51,925 nt of DNA from Pegethrix bostrychoides GSE-TBD4-15B (lineage in GTDB: Bacteria; Cyanobacteriota; Cyanobacteriia; Elainellales; Elainellaceae), in NCBI GenBank assembly GCA_019359155.1, contig JAHHHV010000015.1:1-51925 (forward strand), written 5' to 3'. This document shows positions 1 through 9,700 of the stretch, in pieces. How positions within the stretch are numbered: position 1 is the first letter of the stretch; every line of letters begins with the position of its first letter. A program made the translations under genes and the position numbers. The notes beneath the pieces are model-generated. The model worked only from the letters and a program-made list of their open reading frames with translations. It had not been told where the DNA came from and did not search any database.

Positions 1-534
1 TTCTGGCAGGCGCGACTTTTTTATACATCTACTCAAACAACCGACATTGTAAAAGTACCAAAAGCGCTCCTAGACTGCTGGTCTAGCCTCTTGTGCTACG
101 CAGCCTAGATGGATAAAGTCGAGCTAAGGCCAAGACTCTCTGAATCAACCTGTGACTCCGCAGCCAAGCTGCCTGAAATTAGATTTTCGAGATGAGCAGG
201 CATCTGTAGATTGCTCGTCACTGTGGTTTACCAAAAGCTTTACTTTGCGTTGCCTTGATCATTTTCAGCTAATTTGCTTTTCTTTGCCAGGTGATTTTTT
301 GTAGCCCGGTTTGCTCGCCAGCCGCCGCCGCTGTATATCTCTGGATGCATTCAGATGCATCTACTTGAGTTGAGCGATTGTTATGCACCGTCAGCAGATT
401 TAGACAGAGTATTCCGATTTAGACAGAGTATTCCGATTTCTATCGCCAGATCGCTTATGAGCTGAGAAAAGTAGGCAGTATGAGCATCTTGTCCTACGAT
501 AATTGGGTGATCCAATGGGGCGCAAGGATATGGC
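1..534. other. gene-free left edge
   Basis: I see no convincing coding region here. Short open frames lack a ribosome-binding site and recognisable protein sequence. The only structure I can support is the 19-nt tandem duplication at 397-434 and the AAGGAT-like ribosome-binding site just before the MFS gene at 535. Confidence 0.6.
397..434. repeat. 19-nt perfect tandem duplication
   Basis: The unit GATTTAGACAGAGTATTCC occurs twice head to tail (397-415 and 416-434), followed by a further GATTT. It lies about 100 nt upstream of the MFS gene. It may be replication slippage or a doubled regulatory element; nothing in the sequence decides between these. Confidence 0.9.
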
Positions 535-1743
535 ATGAATCGAACTTACGGCGAAGCCAAGAGAACCGTGGCGCTGCTGGTGCTCTGTCAAGCGATCTCC
601 ATGACGAGCATTACGATGCTGTTTACGGTCGCCGCCTTAATTGGTGCAGCTCTCTCCAGCGACAAATCGCTGGCAACGCTGCCGGTAGCTTTATTGCAGG
701 TAGCGGTGATGCTGACCACAATTCCAGCCTCGCTAATCATGCAGCGCTGGGGGCGGCGGGCGGGCTTTGGGTTGGGTACAGTGGTTGGCATGGTGGGGGC
801 AGGGCTGGCTGTCGTTGCAGTGCTAATGCAGAGCTTTTCGCTGTTTTGTCTGGCCACCGTTTTATTTGGCATTTTCAATGGGTTTGCTGGCTTTTATCGG
901 TTTGCAGCGGCGGACGCGGCCACCGACTCCTTTCGGCCTCAGGCGATTTCGCTGGTTGTGGCGGGCGGCGTGGTTGCAGCCGTGCTGGGGCCAAGCACCG
1001 CGAGCTGGGCAAAAGACTGGCTGAGCGTCCCCTTTGCCGGATCTCTCCTGCCGATTGTGGGGCTGCAAGCCCTAACGCTGGTGGTGCTTCAGAGCCTTGA
1101 TCTCCTGCCAATGACGATCGCTTCAGGGAAATCTGGCGCTGGCGAGTCGAGCCGTCCGCTGGGAATAATTCTGCGTCAGCCTCTGTTTGGGGTGGCCGCG
1201 ATCAGCAGCATGGTGGGCTACAGCGTCATGGTGCTGCTGATGACGGCTACGCCGCTGGCCATGACTGCTGTGCCCCACCCGTTCAGTCAGGCGGCTTTTG
1301 TGATTCAGTGGCATGTGCTAGGCATGTTTGCACCTTCGTTTGTGACGGGCAGCTTGATTCAGCGCTTTGGCGTACTCAACATAATTCTTGGCGGCATCGG
1401 ATTAAATCTGCTGGCAATTGGGATCAACCTGAATGGCACGTCCGTCCAGAACTTTTTGGTGGCGCTGACCCTGCTGGGGATCGGCTGGAACTGGATGTTT
1501 GTTGGAGCAACAACGCTGCTCACTCAGGCATATCTGCCCAGCGAAAAAGCCAAAACGCAGGCCGCTCACGATTTTTTGATGTTCAGCTCGGTTGCTCTCT
1601 CTGCCTTTTTGTCGGGGCGATTGCTCAACAGCCTGGGCTGGGCAACGGTGAATCAACTTGCCACCCTGCCACTGCTGATTGCCTTGGGCGCAGTGCTGTG
1701 GCTGCGGTTCTCACCTCAGGCAATCAGTCCCAGCGAAGGCTAA
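535..1743 (+). CDS. MFS transporter
   Basis: This 402-residue protein is almost wholly hydrophobic, with about 12 predicted membrane helices, the usual major facilitator size. A basic loop (QRWGRRAGFG, near residues 70-79) sits after the second or third helix, where the family's conserved charged loop lies. The segment YRFAAADAA and the following Gly/Val-rich helix resemble a group of small-molecule efflux MFS proteins common in bacteria. AAGGATATGGC precedes the chosen ATG. The substrate cannot be told from the sequence. It stands alone: no gene within 500 nt upstream, and the next gene starts 735 nt downstream. The family is clear, the specific role unknown. Confidence 0.85.
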   Translation: MNRTYGEAKRTVALLVLCQAISMTSITMLFTVAALIGAALSSDKSLATLPVALLQVAVMLTTIPASLIMQRWGRRAGFGLGTVVGMVGAGLAVVAVLMQSFSLFCLATVLFGIFNGFAGFYRFAAADAATDSFRPQAISLVVAGGVVAAVLGPSTASWAKDWLSVPFAGSLLPIVGLQALTLVVLQSLDLLPMTIASGKSGAGESSRPLGIILRQPLFGVAAISSMVGYSVMVLLMTATPLAMTAVPHPFSQAAFVIQWHVLGMFAPSFVTGSLIQRFGVLNIILGGIGLNLLAIGINLNGTSVQNFLVALTLLGIGWNWMFVGATTLLTQAYLPSEKAKTQAAHDFLMFSSVALSAFLSGRLLNSLGWATVNQLATLPLLIALGAVLWLRFSPQAISPSEG

Positions 1744-2478
1744 ATTCTGTACTCAGCCCAAACTCACGGGAAGTCTAGAGGCGGTTCAGGGCAGTTGAGA
1801 TTCGGAGTTGAGATCAAAATCCTGGCTCAAACTCTCAGTTCGAGTTAGATTGATAAAAGAGCAATTTTGTGGTTAGGTGAGAGTTCCTGCTGGAAGCTCA
1901 AGCCATGACTTTAAGCGGTAGCAGATTGCAGCCTCCTCAATTCAGGTTGATTACCGGATCAAAGGGTGGAAAATGGGGCCGTGTGTTTCATGGCTCCATT
2001 AGCGAGCGCAGTGGGAAGTGCAGATTAGGAGTAGGTCGAATAGGTCGAATAACTTGAAATAGATCGCAACAGATCGAGCCAGGGTAAAACAGGTGAATAG
2101 CTTGATATGCGGCTGCTTGTGTCGCTACTCACTCTACAGTCTGGCTATAGTCTGGCCGTGATCTAAGCGGCAAATTGTTCAAGCCCTCTTCCAAAAGAGA
2201 GTCTTGAGCAGTATGATCTAAACCTTGCCCAAAAGCTGGAAGCCGATGGGGTAGTCTTGCCGAATTGAACCTCAGGTTCAGGCGGGGCTACGTCCATTGC
2301 GTCGGCTCACAGCGGCTTTCGCGGGTTCTGGCTCAGGCTCACCTGACTCAGAGCAGTCTGGCGCAGAGACTCAGATAATTCACAGTTTCCCACAGGGAGA
2401 TTGTGCTAACATCAAAGACTTTGCATAGCGATTAAAAGCTTATTTTTACTTCAGTCCACGTAAATTAGGAGATAGTTC
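1744..2478. other. 735-nt intergenic region before the sigma factor
   Basis: No coding region is supported. The stretch holds short imperfect direct repeats (TAGGTCGAA near 2033-2050; AGTCTGGC near 2138-2156) and a perfect palindrome at 2266-2280. An AGGAGA ribosome-binding site ends it just before the ATG at 2479. The length suggests a long leader or a regulated promoter for the sigma factor. Confidence 0.6.
2266..2280. promoter_or_regulatory. perfect 7-1-7 palindrome, candidate operator
   Basis: TGAACCTCAGGTTCA is a perfect inverted repeat of 7 nt with a single central base, about 200 nt upstream of the sigma factor start. The 7-1-7 form is typical of dimeric repressor sites, but I do not recognise the regulator. 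Confidence 0.35.
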
Positions 2479-3741
2479 ATGGTCGTCACAGCACAGCGCA
2501 AACGCGCGGCTCCCCCCACGGGGAAAGCGCCTTTCACCAAAAAAACTGCATCCCATCTAGCGCAGTCGACTGAGCAGAACTGGGATCAAGATCTGATCGA
2601 AGTTGAGCTAGAGCAGCCCTCAGAGACAGGGCGAGTTCGCGTTCCGAAGCAAAATGGAGTAGAAGCAGCTGAGGCCACAGCTGAGGCCACAATCGATCCA
2701 AGCCTCGACGCAGAGCCAGAGCTAGTGCCAGAGAGCGTTGACGCTCAGTTCACAGTCAACAAAAACGCCGCCCCGATTATGGGCGACGCGGTTCGGCAAT
2801 ATCTGATCGCAATCGGCAAATATCCGCTGCTAACTGCCGAGCAAGAAATCATCTACGGCAGACAGATCGAGCAGGGACAAATACTGCTTGAAGCCCGCCG
2901 ACTGCTTGAAGCTGCCGAGACTGAGAGTTCGCCGACCCTGGAGCAATGGGCTGAAGCCGCAGGCAAATCGCCTGAAGCTTTGCAGCAGACGATGAACGCT
3001 TACAACCGTGCGGTAGACAAGCTAGTGGTGCATAACCTGAGACTTGTCGTTGCGGTCGCCAAAAAGTATCTCAGCAAGTCCAAGCGGATGGACTTTTTGG
3101 ACTTGATCCAGGAAGGCACGATTGGACTGCGGCGCGGAGCTGAAAAGTTTGAGATCAGCAAGGGCTATAAGTTTTCAACTTACGCCTACTGGTGGATCAG
3201 ACAGGGGATCACGCGCGGGATTGCTGAGCAAGACAACATGATTCGGCTACCGATTCACATCAGCGAAAAGTACAACAAGCTGCGGAAAAGCAAGGCTGTG
3301 TTGACTGGACAGCTGGGGCATGTCCCCAGTCTGGCGGAAGTTGCGGAAGCTTCGGGCGTAGATGAAGAGCGCGCCAAGACGATCATTGAGTTTGTCAAAA
3401 GCAACGCGACGGCTTCTCTGTCTCATCGCATTGGCAAAGAGGAAGACCGCGAGCTGGGAGACTTGATCGCAGACGAGCATTACCACAGCCCGGACAGTAT
3501 GCTCGATACGCTGACTCAGCAAGAAACCATCGTTGATCTCCTCAACGGTCTCAAAGATAAAGAGAAAGAGGTGATTGCCCTGCGCTTTGGCCTCGACGAC
3601 GGCACGGCTAAGTCACTGCAAGAGGTGGGCAACATTTTGAGCCTCTCGCGTGAGCGGGTGCGGCAGATCGAGCGTAAGGCCATGGAGCGCTTGAGAAGTC
3701 TGGCGCATACCAAGAAAATGACGATTGAGCTGGTGCTCTAA
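2479..3741 (+). CDS. RNA polymerase sigma factor, sigma-70 group 2 type (RpoD-like)
   Basis: This 420-residue sigma factor has a poorly conserved, Glu/Ala-rich first 90 residues and then the ordered sigma-70 regions. Region 1.2 (DAVRQYLIAIGKYPLLT) starts near residue 103. Region 2 contains NLRLVVAVAKKY and the -10-recognition segment TYAYWWIRQGITRGIAEQ. Region 3 starts at RLPIHISEKYNKL, and region 4 has the helix-turn-helix SLQEVGNILSLSRERVRQIE. The -10 segment departs from the primary SigA form (ATWWIRQAITRAIADQ), so I call it group 2, the non-essential stress and nutrient sigma factors of cyanobacteria. It could be a SigC-like member, but I cannot fix the subtype. An AGGAGA site precedes the start and a strong terminator follows. 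Confidence 0.9.
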   Translation: MVVTAQRKRAAPPTGKAPFTKKTASHLAQSTEQNWDQDLIEVELEQPSETGRVRVPKQNGVEAAEATAEATIDPSLDAEPELVPESVDAQFTVNKNAAPIMGDAVRQYLIAIGKYPLLTAEQEIIYGRQIEQGQILLEARRLLEAAETESSPTLEQWAEAAGKSPEALQQTMNAYNRAVDKLVVHNLRLVVAVAKKYLSKSKRMDFLDLIQEGTIGLRRGAEKFEISKGYKFSTYAYWWIRQGITRGIAEQDNMIRLPIHISEKYNKLRKSKAVLTGQLGHVPSLAEVAEASGVDEERAKTIIEFVKSNATASLSHRIGKEEDRELGDLIADEHYHSPDSMLDTLTQQETIVDLLNGLKDKEKEVIALRFGLDDGTAKSLQEVGNILSLSRERVRQIERKAMERLRSLAHTKKMTIELVL

Positions 3742-3763
3742 AGTCAGCTCCCAAATCCTGATC

Positions 3764-3800
3764 CCCCGCCTGCTGGCTACGACCACAGGCGGGGATTTTT
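3764..3800 (+). terminator. rho-independent terminator of the sigma factor gene
   Basis: A perfect 9-bp stem (CCCCGCCTG at 3764-3772 with CAGGCGGGG at 3786-3794) and a 13-nt loop are followed by ATTTTT. It lies 22 nt after the stop codon. Confidence 0.9.
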
Positions 3801-3982
3801 ATGGAGGCTCTAGGAGTAGATCTAGAATCTCTCTCGACCCGCAGCAGGGTAGTCGGCCAGACTATCGGCCAGACTGTGAGAAGATCACAAAAGATTAAGA
3901 TTACAAAAGACAAGACTGCTGGCTGAGCAAGCTATACTGCGATGAAGTTTAGCCAGTGTGATCCGAGGCAGTAGGTGCGGCG

Positions 3983-4771
3983 ATGGCAGGTGTGACGGCA
4001 GGTGTGACGGCAGACGCGATGGCAGCAGGTGCAGTAGAGCAGATTGAGTTGAGCCAGGTGAATTCAGCGTTGGCGAGCGCAACCGCCGAACAGCGCGTTG
4101 AGTGGGCGGTCAAGGCTCTCGGCTCAGGGCTAGTCATGACGACCAGCTTTGGAATTCACTCGGCGGTGATGCTGCATCTGGTGACGCAGATTGTCCCGCA
4201 GATGCCGATCATTTGGGTTGATACAGGCTATCTGCCCAACAGCACCTATCGATTTGCCGAGCAGCTCACCGCCAGACTCAGCCTCAACCTCCAGGTCTAT
4301 CAATCTCTGCTCAGCCCTGCTCGGATGGAAGCACTGCATGGCAAGCTCTGGGCGCAGACCGATCTAGAATCGCTGAATCGCTATGACCAGATCCGTAAGG
4401 TGGAGCCGATGCAGCGAGCGCTGAGTGAGCTAGGCGCAACGGGCTGGCTGGCCGGACTCCGCAGCGACCAAACCGCGCATCGCAAAACGCTAGATATTGT
4501 TAGCTTGCAGGGCGAGATCTACAAAATATCGCCGATTCTCGACTGGAGTGCCAAGGCCATCTATGAATATTTGATCGCGCATGATCTGCCCTACCACCCG
4601 TTGTTTGACCAGGGCTATGTGACAGTGGGCGACTGGCATTCGAGCCGTCCGCTGATGTCCACCGACGAAAACGAGCGCGATACCCGCTTCAACGGCATCA
4701 AGCAGGAATGCGGCATCCATCTGCCCCAAACCCCAGAAGAGTCAGAAAGTCTGGATTCGAGCCTGCTATGA
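3983..4771 (+). CDS. cysH: phosphoadenylyl-sulfate reductase (CysH)
   Basis: This 262-residue thioredoxin-dependent reductase turns activated sulfate into sulfite in assimilatory sulfur metabolism. The nucleotide-binding start [12 protein letters not shown] is near residue 51. The catalytic C-terminal motif ECGIH is near residue 244, preceded by the family's [14 protein letters not shown]. The Cys-Cys pairs that hold a [4Fe-4S] cluster in APS reductases are absent: [10 protein letters not shown] stands where CCxxRKxxP would be. This points to the cluster-free, PAPS-using class. The first 15 residues are a repetitive Ala-Gly-Val-Thr stretch encoded by a short DNA repeat, so the true start may be the Met at 4019. 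Its TGA overlaps the next ATG (ATGA), so the two are translationally coupled. Confidence 0.92.
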   Translation: MAGVTAGVTADAMAAGAVEQIELSQVNSALASATAEQRVEWAVKALGSGLVMTTSFGIHSAVMLHLVTQIVPQMPIIWVDTGYLPNSTYRFAEQLTARLSLNLQVYQSLLSPARMEALHGKLWAQTDLESLNRYDQIRKVEPMQRALSELGATGWLAGLRSDQTAHRKTLDIVSLQGEIYKISPILDWSAKAIYEYLIAHDLPYHPLFDQGYVTVGDWHSSRPLMSTDENERDTRFNGIKQECGIHLPQTPEESESLDSSLL

Positions 4772-5520
4772 CCAGCCAAACTCCAGATCAAACGGTTCTG
4801 GTGGTAGGCGCAAATCGCGGCATTGGCTATGGATTTGTGCAGCAGCTTTTGCCACAGGCCAGCCAGATCTACGCCACCTATCGCCAGATAGCCTCACCCG
4901 AACTCACCGAACTCGCTGCTCAGTCCCCGCAGCTACATCTGCTGCCCATGGATATTACGGACGAGGCGCAGATTAGCAGCGGGCTAGCTCAGATTCGGCG
5001 CCAGGTCGAGCGGCTGCATCTGGTGATCTACTGCGTTGGGTTTCTGCACGAGGGCGAAATTCAGCCAGAGAAAAGCTTGCAGCAGATTCAGCCAGCGCAC
5101 TTGCTCCGCTACTTTGAAGTCAACAGCATTGGCGCGGTGCTGCTGGCCAAGCATCTGATCCCGCTGCTGAAGCATCCAGAGCGCAGCGTCTTGGCCTGCA
5201 TTTCCGCCAAAATTGGCAGCATTACCGACAATCAATCGGGCGGCTGGTATGGCTACCGAGCTTCTAAGGCGGCGTTGAATATGCTGATGCGAACTGCCGC
5301 CCTAGAATATAGCCGCAAAAGCCCCAAAACAATCGTGGCCATGCTGCATCCCGGCACAACCGACACTCGTCTGTCAGCCCCGTTTCAGCGCGGACTACTG
5401 CCCGACAAGCTGTTTTCAGTAGAGCGCACGGTTCAGCAGCTTTTGGCCGTGATGGACGGACTACAACCTGAGCAGAGCGGCGAGTTTTTCACCTGGGATG
5501 GCAGTCCGCTGCCGTTTTAG
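4768..5520 (+). CDS. short-chain dehydrogenase/reductase (CsgA-like SDR)
   Basis: This 250-residue classical SDR has the NAD(P)-binding glycine motif [10 protein letters not shown] near residue 14, an NxxG-type YCVGF segment, and the active-site pair YGYRASK preceded by a Ser-containing strand (CISAKIGS). The open frame runs 20 codons further upstream inside cysH, but the ATG overlapping the cysH stop is the natural start. The late HPGTTDT segment and the closing WDGSPLPF are typical of the CsgA/C-factor-like subgroup of cyanobacterial oxidoreductases. The substrate is unknown. It is probably co-transcribed with cysH and the HpxZ-like gene 30 nt downstream, with no evident metabolic link to sulfate reduction. 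Confidence 0.88.
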   Translation: MTSQTPDQTVLVVGANRGIGYGFVQQLLPQASQIYATYRQIASPELTELAAQSPQLHLLPMDITDEAQISSGLAQIRRQVERLHLVIYCVGFLHEGEIQPEKSLQQIQPAHLLRYFEVNSIGAVLLAKHLIPLLKHPERSVLACISAKIGSITDNQSGGWYGYRASKAALNMLMRTAALEYSRKSPKTIVAMLHPGTTDTRLSAPFQRGLLPDKLFSVERTVQQLLAVMDGLQPEQSGEFFTWDGSPLPF

Positions 5521-5550
5521 CCCGTTTACTCATCTTCTGAGGCAGCAGCC

Positions 5551-5928
5551 ATGCTTGCGATCAATTTGCCGGACGTGATGGCCGAAATCAAGACGATCTT
5601 TGAGCAGTATGAGACTGCGCTCATTGCCAATGACATAGCTGTGCTCGACGAGCTGTTTTGGCCGAGTCCGCATACGGTGCGCTACGGCATTGCCGAGAAT
5701 CTCTATGGCGATCAGGAGATTGCGGCTTTTCGTCGCCTGCGTCCGCCTGCTGGCATGGAGCGAGAGCTGAGCCATACCACGATCACGACTTACGGACGTG
5801 ACTTCGCCACTGTCAACACAGAGTTTCACCGACCAGGGCAGCATGGCCGTCAAAGCCAGACTTGGATGCGGACAGAGGCAGGCTGGCGCGTCGTCAGCGC
5901 TCATGTCTCGCTCATGCCTCAGGCTTGA
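5551..5928 (+). CDS. hpxZ: HpxZ/AtzH-family small protein (SnoaL-like fold)
   Basis: This 125-residue protein matches the compact NTF2/SnoaL-like family annotated as oxalurate-catabolism protein HpxZ, related to AtzH of s-triazine degradation. Hallmarks are [20 protein letters not shown] near residue 35, the FRRLRPP segment, and a C-terminal [17 protein letters not shown] strand pair. Family members sit in operons for breaking down ureido compounds (oxalurate, carboxybiuret, allophanate). That is notable because a probable biuret hydrolase operon lies 7.5 kb downstream. The amidase partners usually found with it (HpxY/AtzE, AtzG) are not in the window, so its role here is inferred only. Its last 10 nt overlap the 3' end of the convergent STAND gene. 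Confidence 0.8.
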   Translation: MLAINLPDVMAEIKTIFEQYETALIANDIAVLDELFWPSPHTVRYGIAENLYGDQEIAAFRRLRPPAGMERELSHTTITTYGRDFATVNTEFHRPGQHGRQSQTWMRTEAGWRVVSAHVSLMPQA

Positions 5929-8900
5929 TTTGGATCTTCTACTGCCCCAAGCTGTTTCAATGCAGACTGCTGCGCTGCGGTGAGGCCAGTGGCCTGCGTG
6001 ATCTTCAAGCCCTCATAGGGGCGGGGAATTCGCAGCGTTTGGGCGAGCGTCGGCAAGAGCGTCGGCGAGGCTGAAGTGGGCAATCCCCAGAGCTTGATGC
6101 TTTCATCCTGGCTACAGCTGGCCAGCATTAAACCATCGGGGCTGTAGGTGAGCGACTTAACCCAGCGCTGGTGCGCCTGCGGGATCTCGGTGCAGGCTCC
6201 GGTTGGCAGATCCCAGAGCTTGATGCTGCGGTCGGTGCTGCTGGTAGCAATCTGCTGGCCGTTTTGATGCACCGCAATCGACAGGACTGGCCCGGAATGG
6301 GCAGCGTAGGTTTGCTGGCAGCGGTATTGCCCGCGATCTAAGCGCCAGATTTTTAGTAAGCCTTCGGCGCTGCCGCTGCATAGCGTCTGGCAGTCCGGGC
6401 TGATGGCCACCGCTCGAATCCAGCTTTGGTGGCCGCTGAGCGTCGCGAGCAGGTTGCCGCTAGCCGCATCCCAAAGCTTGAGCGTCTGATCCTGACTGCC
6501 GCTCACCAGCAGTCTGCCGTCTAAGCTCAGCGCTACCGACCAAATGCCGCCGCCATGTCCGCTCAGCGTTTGCAGGCAGCTGCCTTCAGGCGACCAGTGC
6601 TTGAGCGTCCCGTCGAGGCTGCCGCTCCAGAGACTGCCATCTGGGCTATACAGCAGGCTCAGCACCGCATCTTGATGTCCGGTCAAAACCTGAAGCTGCC
6701 GCTGCGACGCAATCTCCCAGATCCGAATCGTCCGGTCTTCGCTGCTGCTGGCCAGAGTCAGCTGGGTGGGGCTAAAGGCCACCGACCAAATCCAGCTGGT
6801 ATGCCCCGCCAGACTGCCCAGCAGTTTGCCTGTGTCTGCCGACCAGAGGCGCACAGAGCGATCTTGACTGCCGCTGGCCAGCAGATTTCCCGGCTGATTG
6901 AAGGCCACTGACCAAACGCCGTTGCTGTAGCCTCGAAGCTGCCGCAGACAGAGGTTGCCCTGCCAGAGCCGCACGGAGCGATCTTCGCTGCCGCTGGCCA
7001 GAAGTTGATCGACGCTAAAGGCAATCGCCGAAATCCAGCTCGTATGACCTGAGAGCACCTTGAGCGCTGCGCCCGTCCGGTAGTTCCAAAGCCGGACTTT
7101 GCCATCCTCGCTGCCGCTGGCCACCGTGCGTCCGTCAGGGCTAAAGGCCACCGTGCGGATCTGCTGCTGGGCGTTGAGGGTTCGCAGCACGCGGCCAGTC
7201 TTGACCTGCCAGAGCTTGAGCTGCCCGGACGCGCCACCGCTGGCTAAGGTTTGCCCGTCTGGGCTGAAGGCCACCGACCAGAGCCAGCCTGAATCGCCGC
7301 TCAAGACCTGCAAACAAGTGCCGCTAGCTGCATCCCAGAGCCGCACCGTGCCGTCATAGCTGGCGCTGGCGAGCTTGAGCAGCGGGTGGTTTCCCGCAAA
7401 GGCAACCGAGCGCACCTCGTCGGTATGGCCGCTGAGCTGGTGCAGTCGCTTGCCAGTTCGCAGATCCCAGATTCGCACCAGACGGTCTTCGCTGCCCGTT
7501 GCCAGCAGATGTCCGTCTGGACTGAAGGCCACTGAAAACACGCGGTCGCTGTAGCCGCCGAAGCTCTGGACGAGCGCGCCGCTCTGGACATCCCAGAGGT
7601 GAACCGCTCGATTGGCGCTGCCTGCCAGGAGCCTGCCATCTGGACTAAAAGCCACCGACCAGATCCAGCCTTCATGCAGCGCATAGGTCAGCAGAGGCTT
7701 GCCGTCTGAAACCTGCCAGAGCTGAATTTCATGGTTGACATCGCCCGTCGCCAGCAGTTTGCCATCTGGACTGAAGGCCACCGCCAGCACCTGACTAAAG
7801 GTTTCGCTGAAGGCCGAATGCGCTAAATCCGCTCCGGCAAAGCTGGCCTGATGCAGATTCACGCCTTTGAGATAGGCGCTCCAGACTGGCAGTTGTGAAA
7901 AGTCCCAGCCGCTCAGGTCAATCTGCATCTGTACCAGTAGATTGATCAAATTGCCGCCCGCATAGCCCGTTTGGGAGGGAGCCTGCCGCAGCTCGTCAAG
8001 CCACTGCCGCACCGCCTGCGCCCAGTCAGCCCGACTGCCCAGCGTCAGCAGCCGATCGATCACGGGCTGAAGAATGAGCCGGGTTTGCGTCTCGCGGATA
8101 TAGTCTTTGGCCTGAGCCTGGATCAAGGCGTGGGAGGCTAGCGGCGAGGCTGGAGTGAGTTTTCGAGTGAGCAAATTTTCGCAAACCCGCTCAATTAGCC
8201 GCTGCGTCACGTATTCCATCACCACCGGCTGAAGCGTAAAGCTGGGCTGATGCTGATCGGGGCTGGGCGGCAGCTTTTCAATCAGGCTGCGACGCTCCAA
8301 GGCTGAAAGCGCGGCCAGCAGTTCACCCAGACTTAAGACGGGCGTAAAGTTAGCGCGGAGCTGAGAGAGAATAATCGGCTTACGGGCAATCGCCAGCCAG
8401 TCGAGCGTCTGCTGCTCTAGAACCGAGAGCCGATTGATCTGCTGGCTGAGCAAATCCTGAATATCACCAAATATTGCTGTGCCAGCTTGCAGACAGTCGA
8501 GAAAGCTGCCCAGCTGCCCGTCAAACAGCTCTTGGATCACCGCCGCCACCATTTTCAGCGCCAGTGGATTCCCCGCATAGTGCGCCACCAGCTGCTGCCA
8601 CTCTGAAGCCGTGCCGCTAAAATCGCCCTTGAGATCAAACAAGGCCTGACCCAAATTAGCAGGCAGTCCAGTCAGCCGCAGTGAGCGAACGGGCAGCGCT
8701 TTGCCTTCGTGAGCCGCAATACTTTTTGGCTTTTCGCGGCTGGTCAGTAAAATTGCGCTTTGGTGTTCGGTTTGCCCAAGCTGCTGCCAGAACAGTTCGT
8801 AGTCTGACGGTTGGTCTGTATCTGGTTGGCCTGCTGGCGGCATCACCGTTTCGCCGTTATCCAGCACAATCAGACAGCGGTATTGCCGTAAATAGCTGAG

Positions 8901-9515
8901 TAGACGCGAGATTTGTTGATCCAGCGTTTTAGGAAGAGGCATAACCTGCGAAGGTGAGATCACCTGAAGCAAATCTGCAATCAAATCAGACAGCGGCGGT
9001 GCATTTCGTAATGAACGCCAGAGAATACGGGAAAAAGACTGCTGCTGACTCAGCTGCTGCGCCAGCCGAATCGACAGCGCAGTTTTGCCAATTCCGCCCA
9101 TCCCAAAAATACCAACCAGCCGACAGCGATCGGTAACAGTCCAATACATGAGCTGTTCTAGCTCGCATTCACGCCCATAGAAACAGGAAACATCAACTGC
9201 ATCACCCCAGTCGGTCACAGATGCCGTGACAGGAGCGATTACGGGCACAGGTTGCAGGTTCCGCTGCAACACAAGCTGAACGTTGTGCTTGGTGACTTTT
9301 TCTTCTAGGGTCTGCGAGAGCAACTGCCAAAGCTGTGACCCTGCCTGCTTCACATAGCTCAGCTCGTAGCCCGACTGCCGAGCCATTTCGCCATAGGAGC
9401 AATCTTCCCAGGCATACCGAAAGACAGTGCGTTGCAGCGAGTTGAGGCCGCGAGCGGTGCGGCGGCTGTGACAGATGGTGGCCTCAACTAGAGCCAAGGC
9501 TTCTTCAGAGGTCAT
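5919..9515 (-). CDS. STAND NTPase: HTH-like N-terminus, NB-ARC, 14 WD40 repeats
   Basis: This 1,198-residue signalling ATPase has four parts. Residues 1-87 form a helical HTH-like adaptor domain, also found as a stand-alone protein at 50819-51127. From about 112 (FYGRE) the NB-ARC unit begins, with Walker A GMGGIGKT at 138-145 and Walker [10 protein letters not shown], followed by winged-helix and helical linker sequence. A short pentapeptide-like stretch ([18 protein letters not shown]) precedes the propellers. Then come 14 WD40 repeats, each ending in a [LIH]W dipeptide such as VRLWD, enough for two seven-bladed propellers. STAND proteins sense a ligand through the repeats and oligomerise; several act in defence or programmed death. 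The effector here would be whatever the N-terminal domain recruits. Confidence 0.9.
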   Translation of the reverse strand: MTSEEALALVEATICHSRRTARGLNSLQRTVFRYAWEDCSYGEMARQSGYELSYVKQAGSQLWQLLSQTLEEKVTKHNVQLVLQRNLQPVPVIAPVTASVTDWGDAVDVSCFYGRECELEQLMYWTVTDRCRLVGIFGMGGIGKTALSIRLAQQLSQQQSFSRILWRSLRNAPPLSDLIADLLQVISPSQVMPLPKTLDQQISRLLSYLRQYRCLIVLDNGETVMPPAGQPDTDQPSDYELFWQQLGQTEHQSAILLTSREKPKSIAAHEGKALPVRSLRLTGLPANLGQALFDLKGDFSGTASEWQQLVAHYAGNPLALKMVAAVIQELFDGQLGSFLDCLQAGTAIFGDIQDLLSQQINRLSVLEQQTLDWLAIARKPIILSQLRANFTPVLSLGELLAALSALERRSLIEKLPPSPDQHQPSFTLQPVVMEYVTQRLIERVCENLLTRKLTPASPLASHALIQAQAKDYIRETQTRLILQPVIDRLLTLGSRADWAQAVRQWLDELRQAPSQTGYAGGNLINLLVQMQIDLSGWDFSQLPVWSAYLKGVNLHQASFAGADLAHSAFSETFSQVLAVAFSPDGKLLATGDVNHEIQLWQVSDGKPLLTYALHEGWIWSVAFSPDGRLLAGSANRAVHLWDVQSGALVQSFGGYSDRVFSVAFSPDGHLLATGSEDRLVRIWDLRTGKRLHQLSGHTDEVRSVAFAGNHPLLKLASASYDGTVRLWDAASGTCLQVLSGDSGWLWSVAFSPDGQTLASGGASGQLKLWQVKTGRVLRTLNAQQQIRTVAFSPDGRTVASGSEDGKVRLWNYRTGAALKVLSGHTSWISAIAFSVDQLLASGSEDRSVRLWQGNLCLRQLRGYSNGVWSVAFNQPGNLLASGSQDRSVRLWSADTGKLLGSLAGHTSWIWSVAFSPTQLTLASSSEDRTIRIWEIASQRQLQVLTGHQDAVLSLLYSPDGSLWSGSLDGTLKHWSPEGSCLQTLSGHGGGIWSVALSLDGRLLVSGSQDQTLKLWDAASGNLLATLSGHQSWIRAVAISPDCQTLCSGSAEGLLKIWRLDRGQYRCQQTYAAHSGPVLSIAVHQNGQQIATSSTDRSIKLWDLPTGACTEIPQAHQRWVKSLTYSPDGLMLASCSQDESIKLWGLPTSASPTLLPTLAQTLRIPRPYEGLKITQATGLTAAQQSALKQLGAVEDPNQA

Positions 9516-9573
9516 TCAATACCCAGAACTCCAGTGTACATCAGCATCCTAGCGAGTCACGCTCCGCCGCTTT

Positions 9574-9587
9574 GTAACCCAAACTAC
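9574..9587. promoter_or_regulatory. candidate NtcA-binding site upstream of the BMP transporter operon
   Basis: GTA-ACCCAAAC-TAC is a perfect match to the GTA-N8-TAC consensus of the cyanobacterial nitrogen regulator NtcA. It lies between the divergent STAND and BMP genes, 114 nt before the chosen BMP start. Possible -10 hexamers (TTACAT at 9614, TACTTT at 9619) are 26-31 nt downstream, a little further than the usual 20-24. By chance about 13 such 6-base matches are expected in the window, so its position is the main argument. Confidence 0.5.
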
Positions 9588-9700
9588 AGTTCTTTCGCAA
9601 CCAACATCACGTTTTACATACTTTTTTCGCACCTTTCAAGACTCCGCTGCCAGATTAAGTCTGATAGACTTTGCACAATCTTCGTCAAGGAGCTGCCAGC

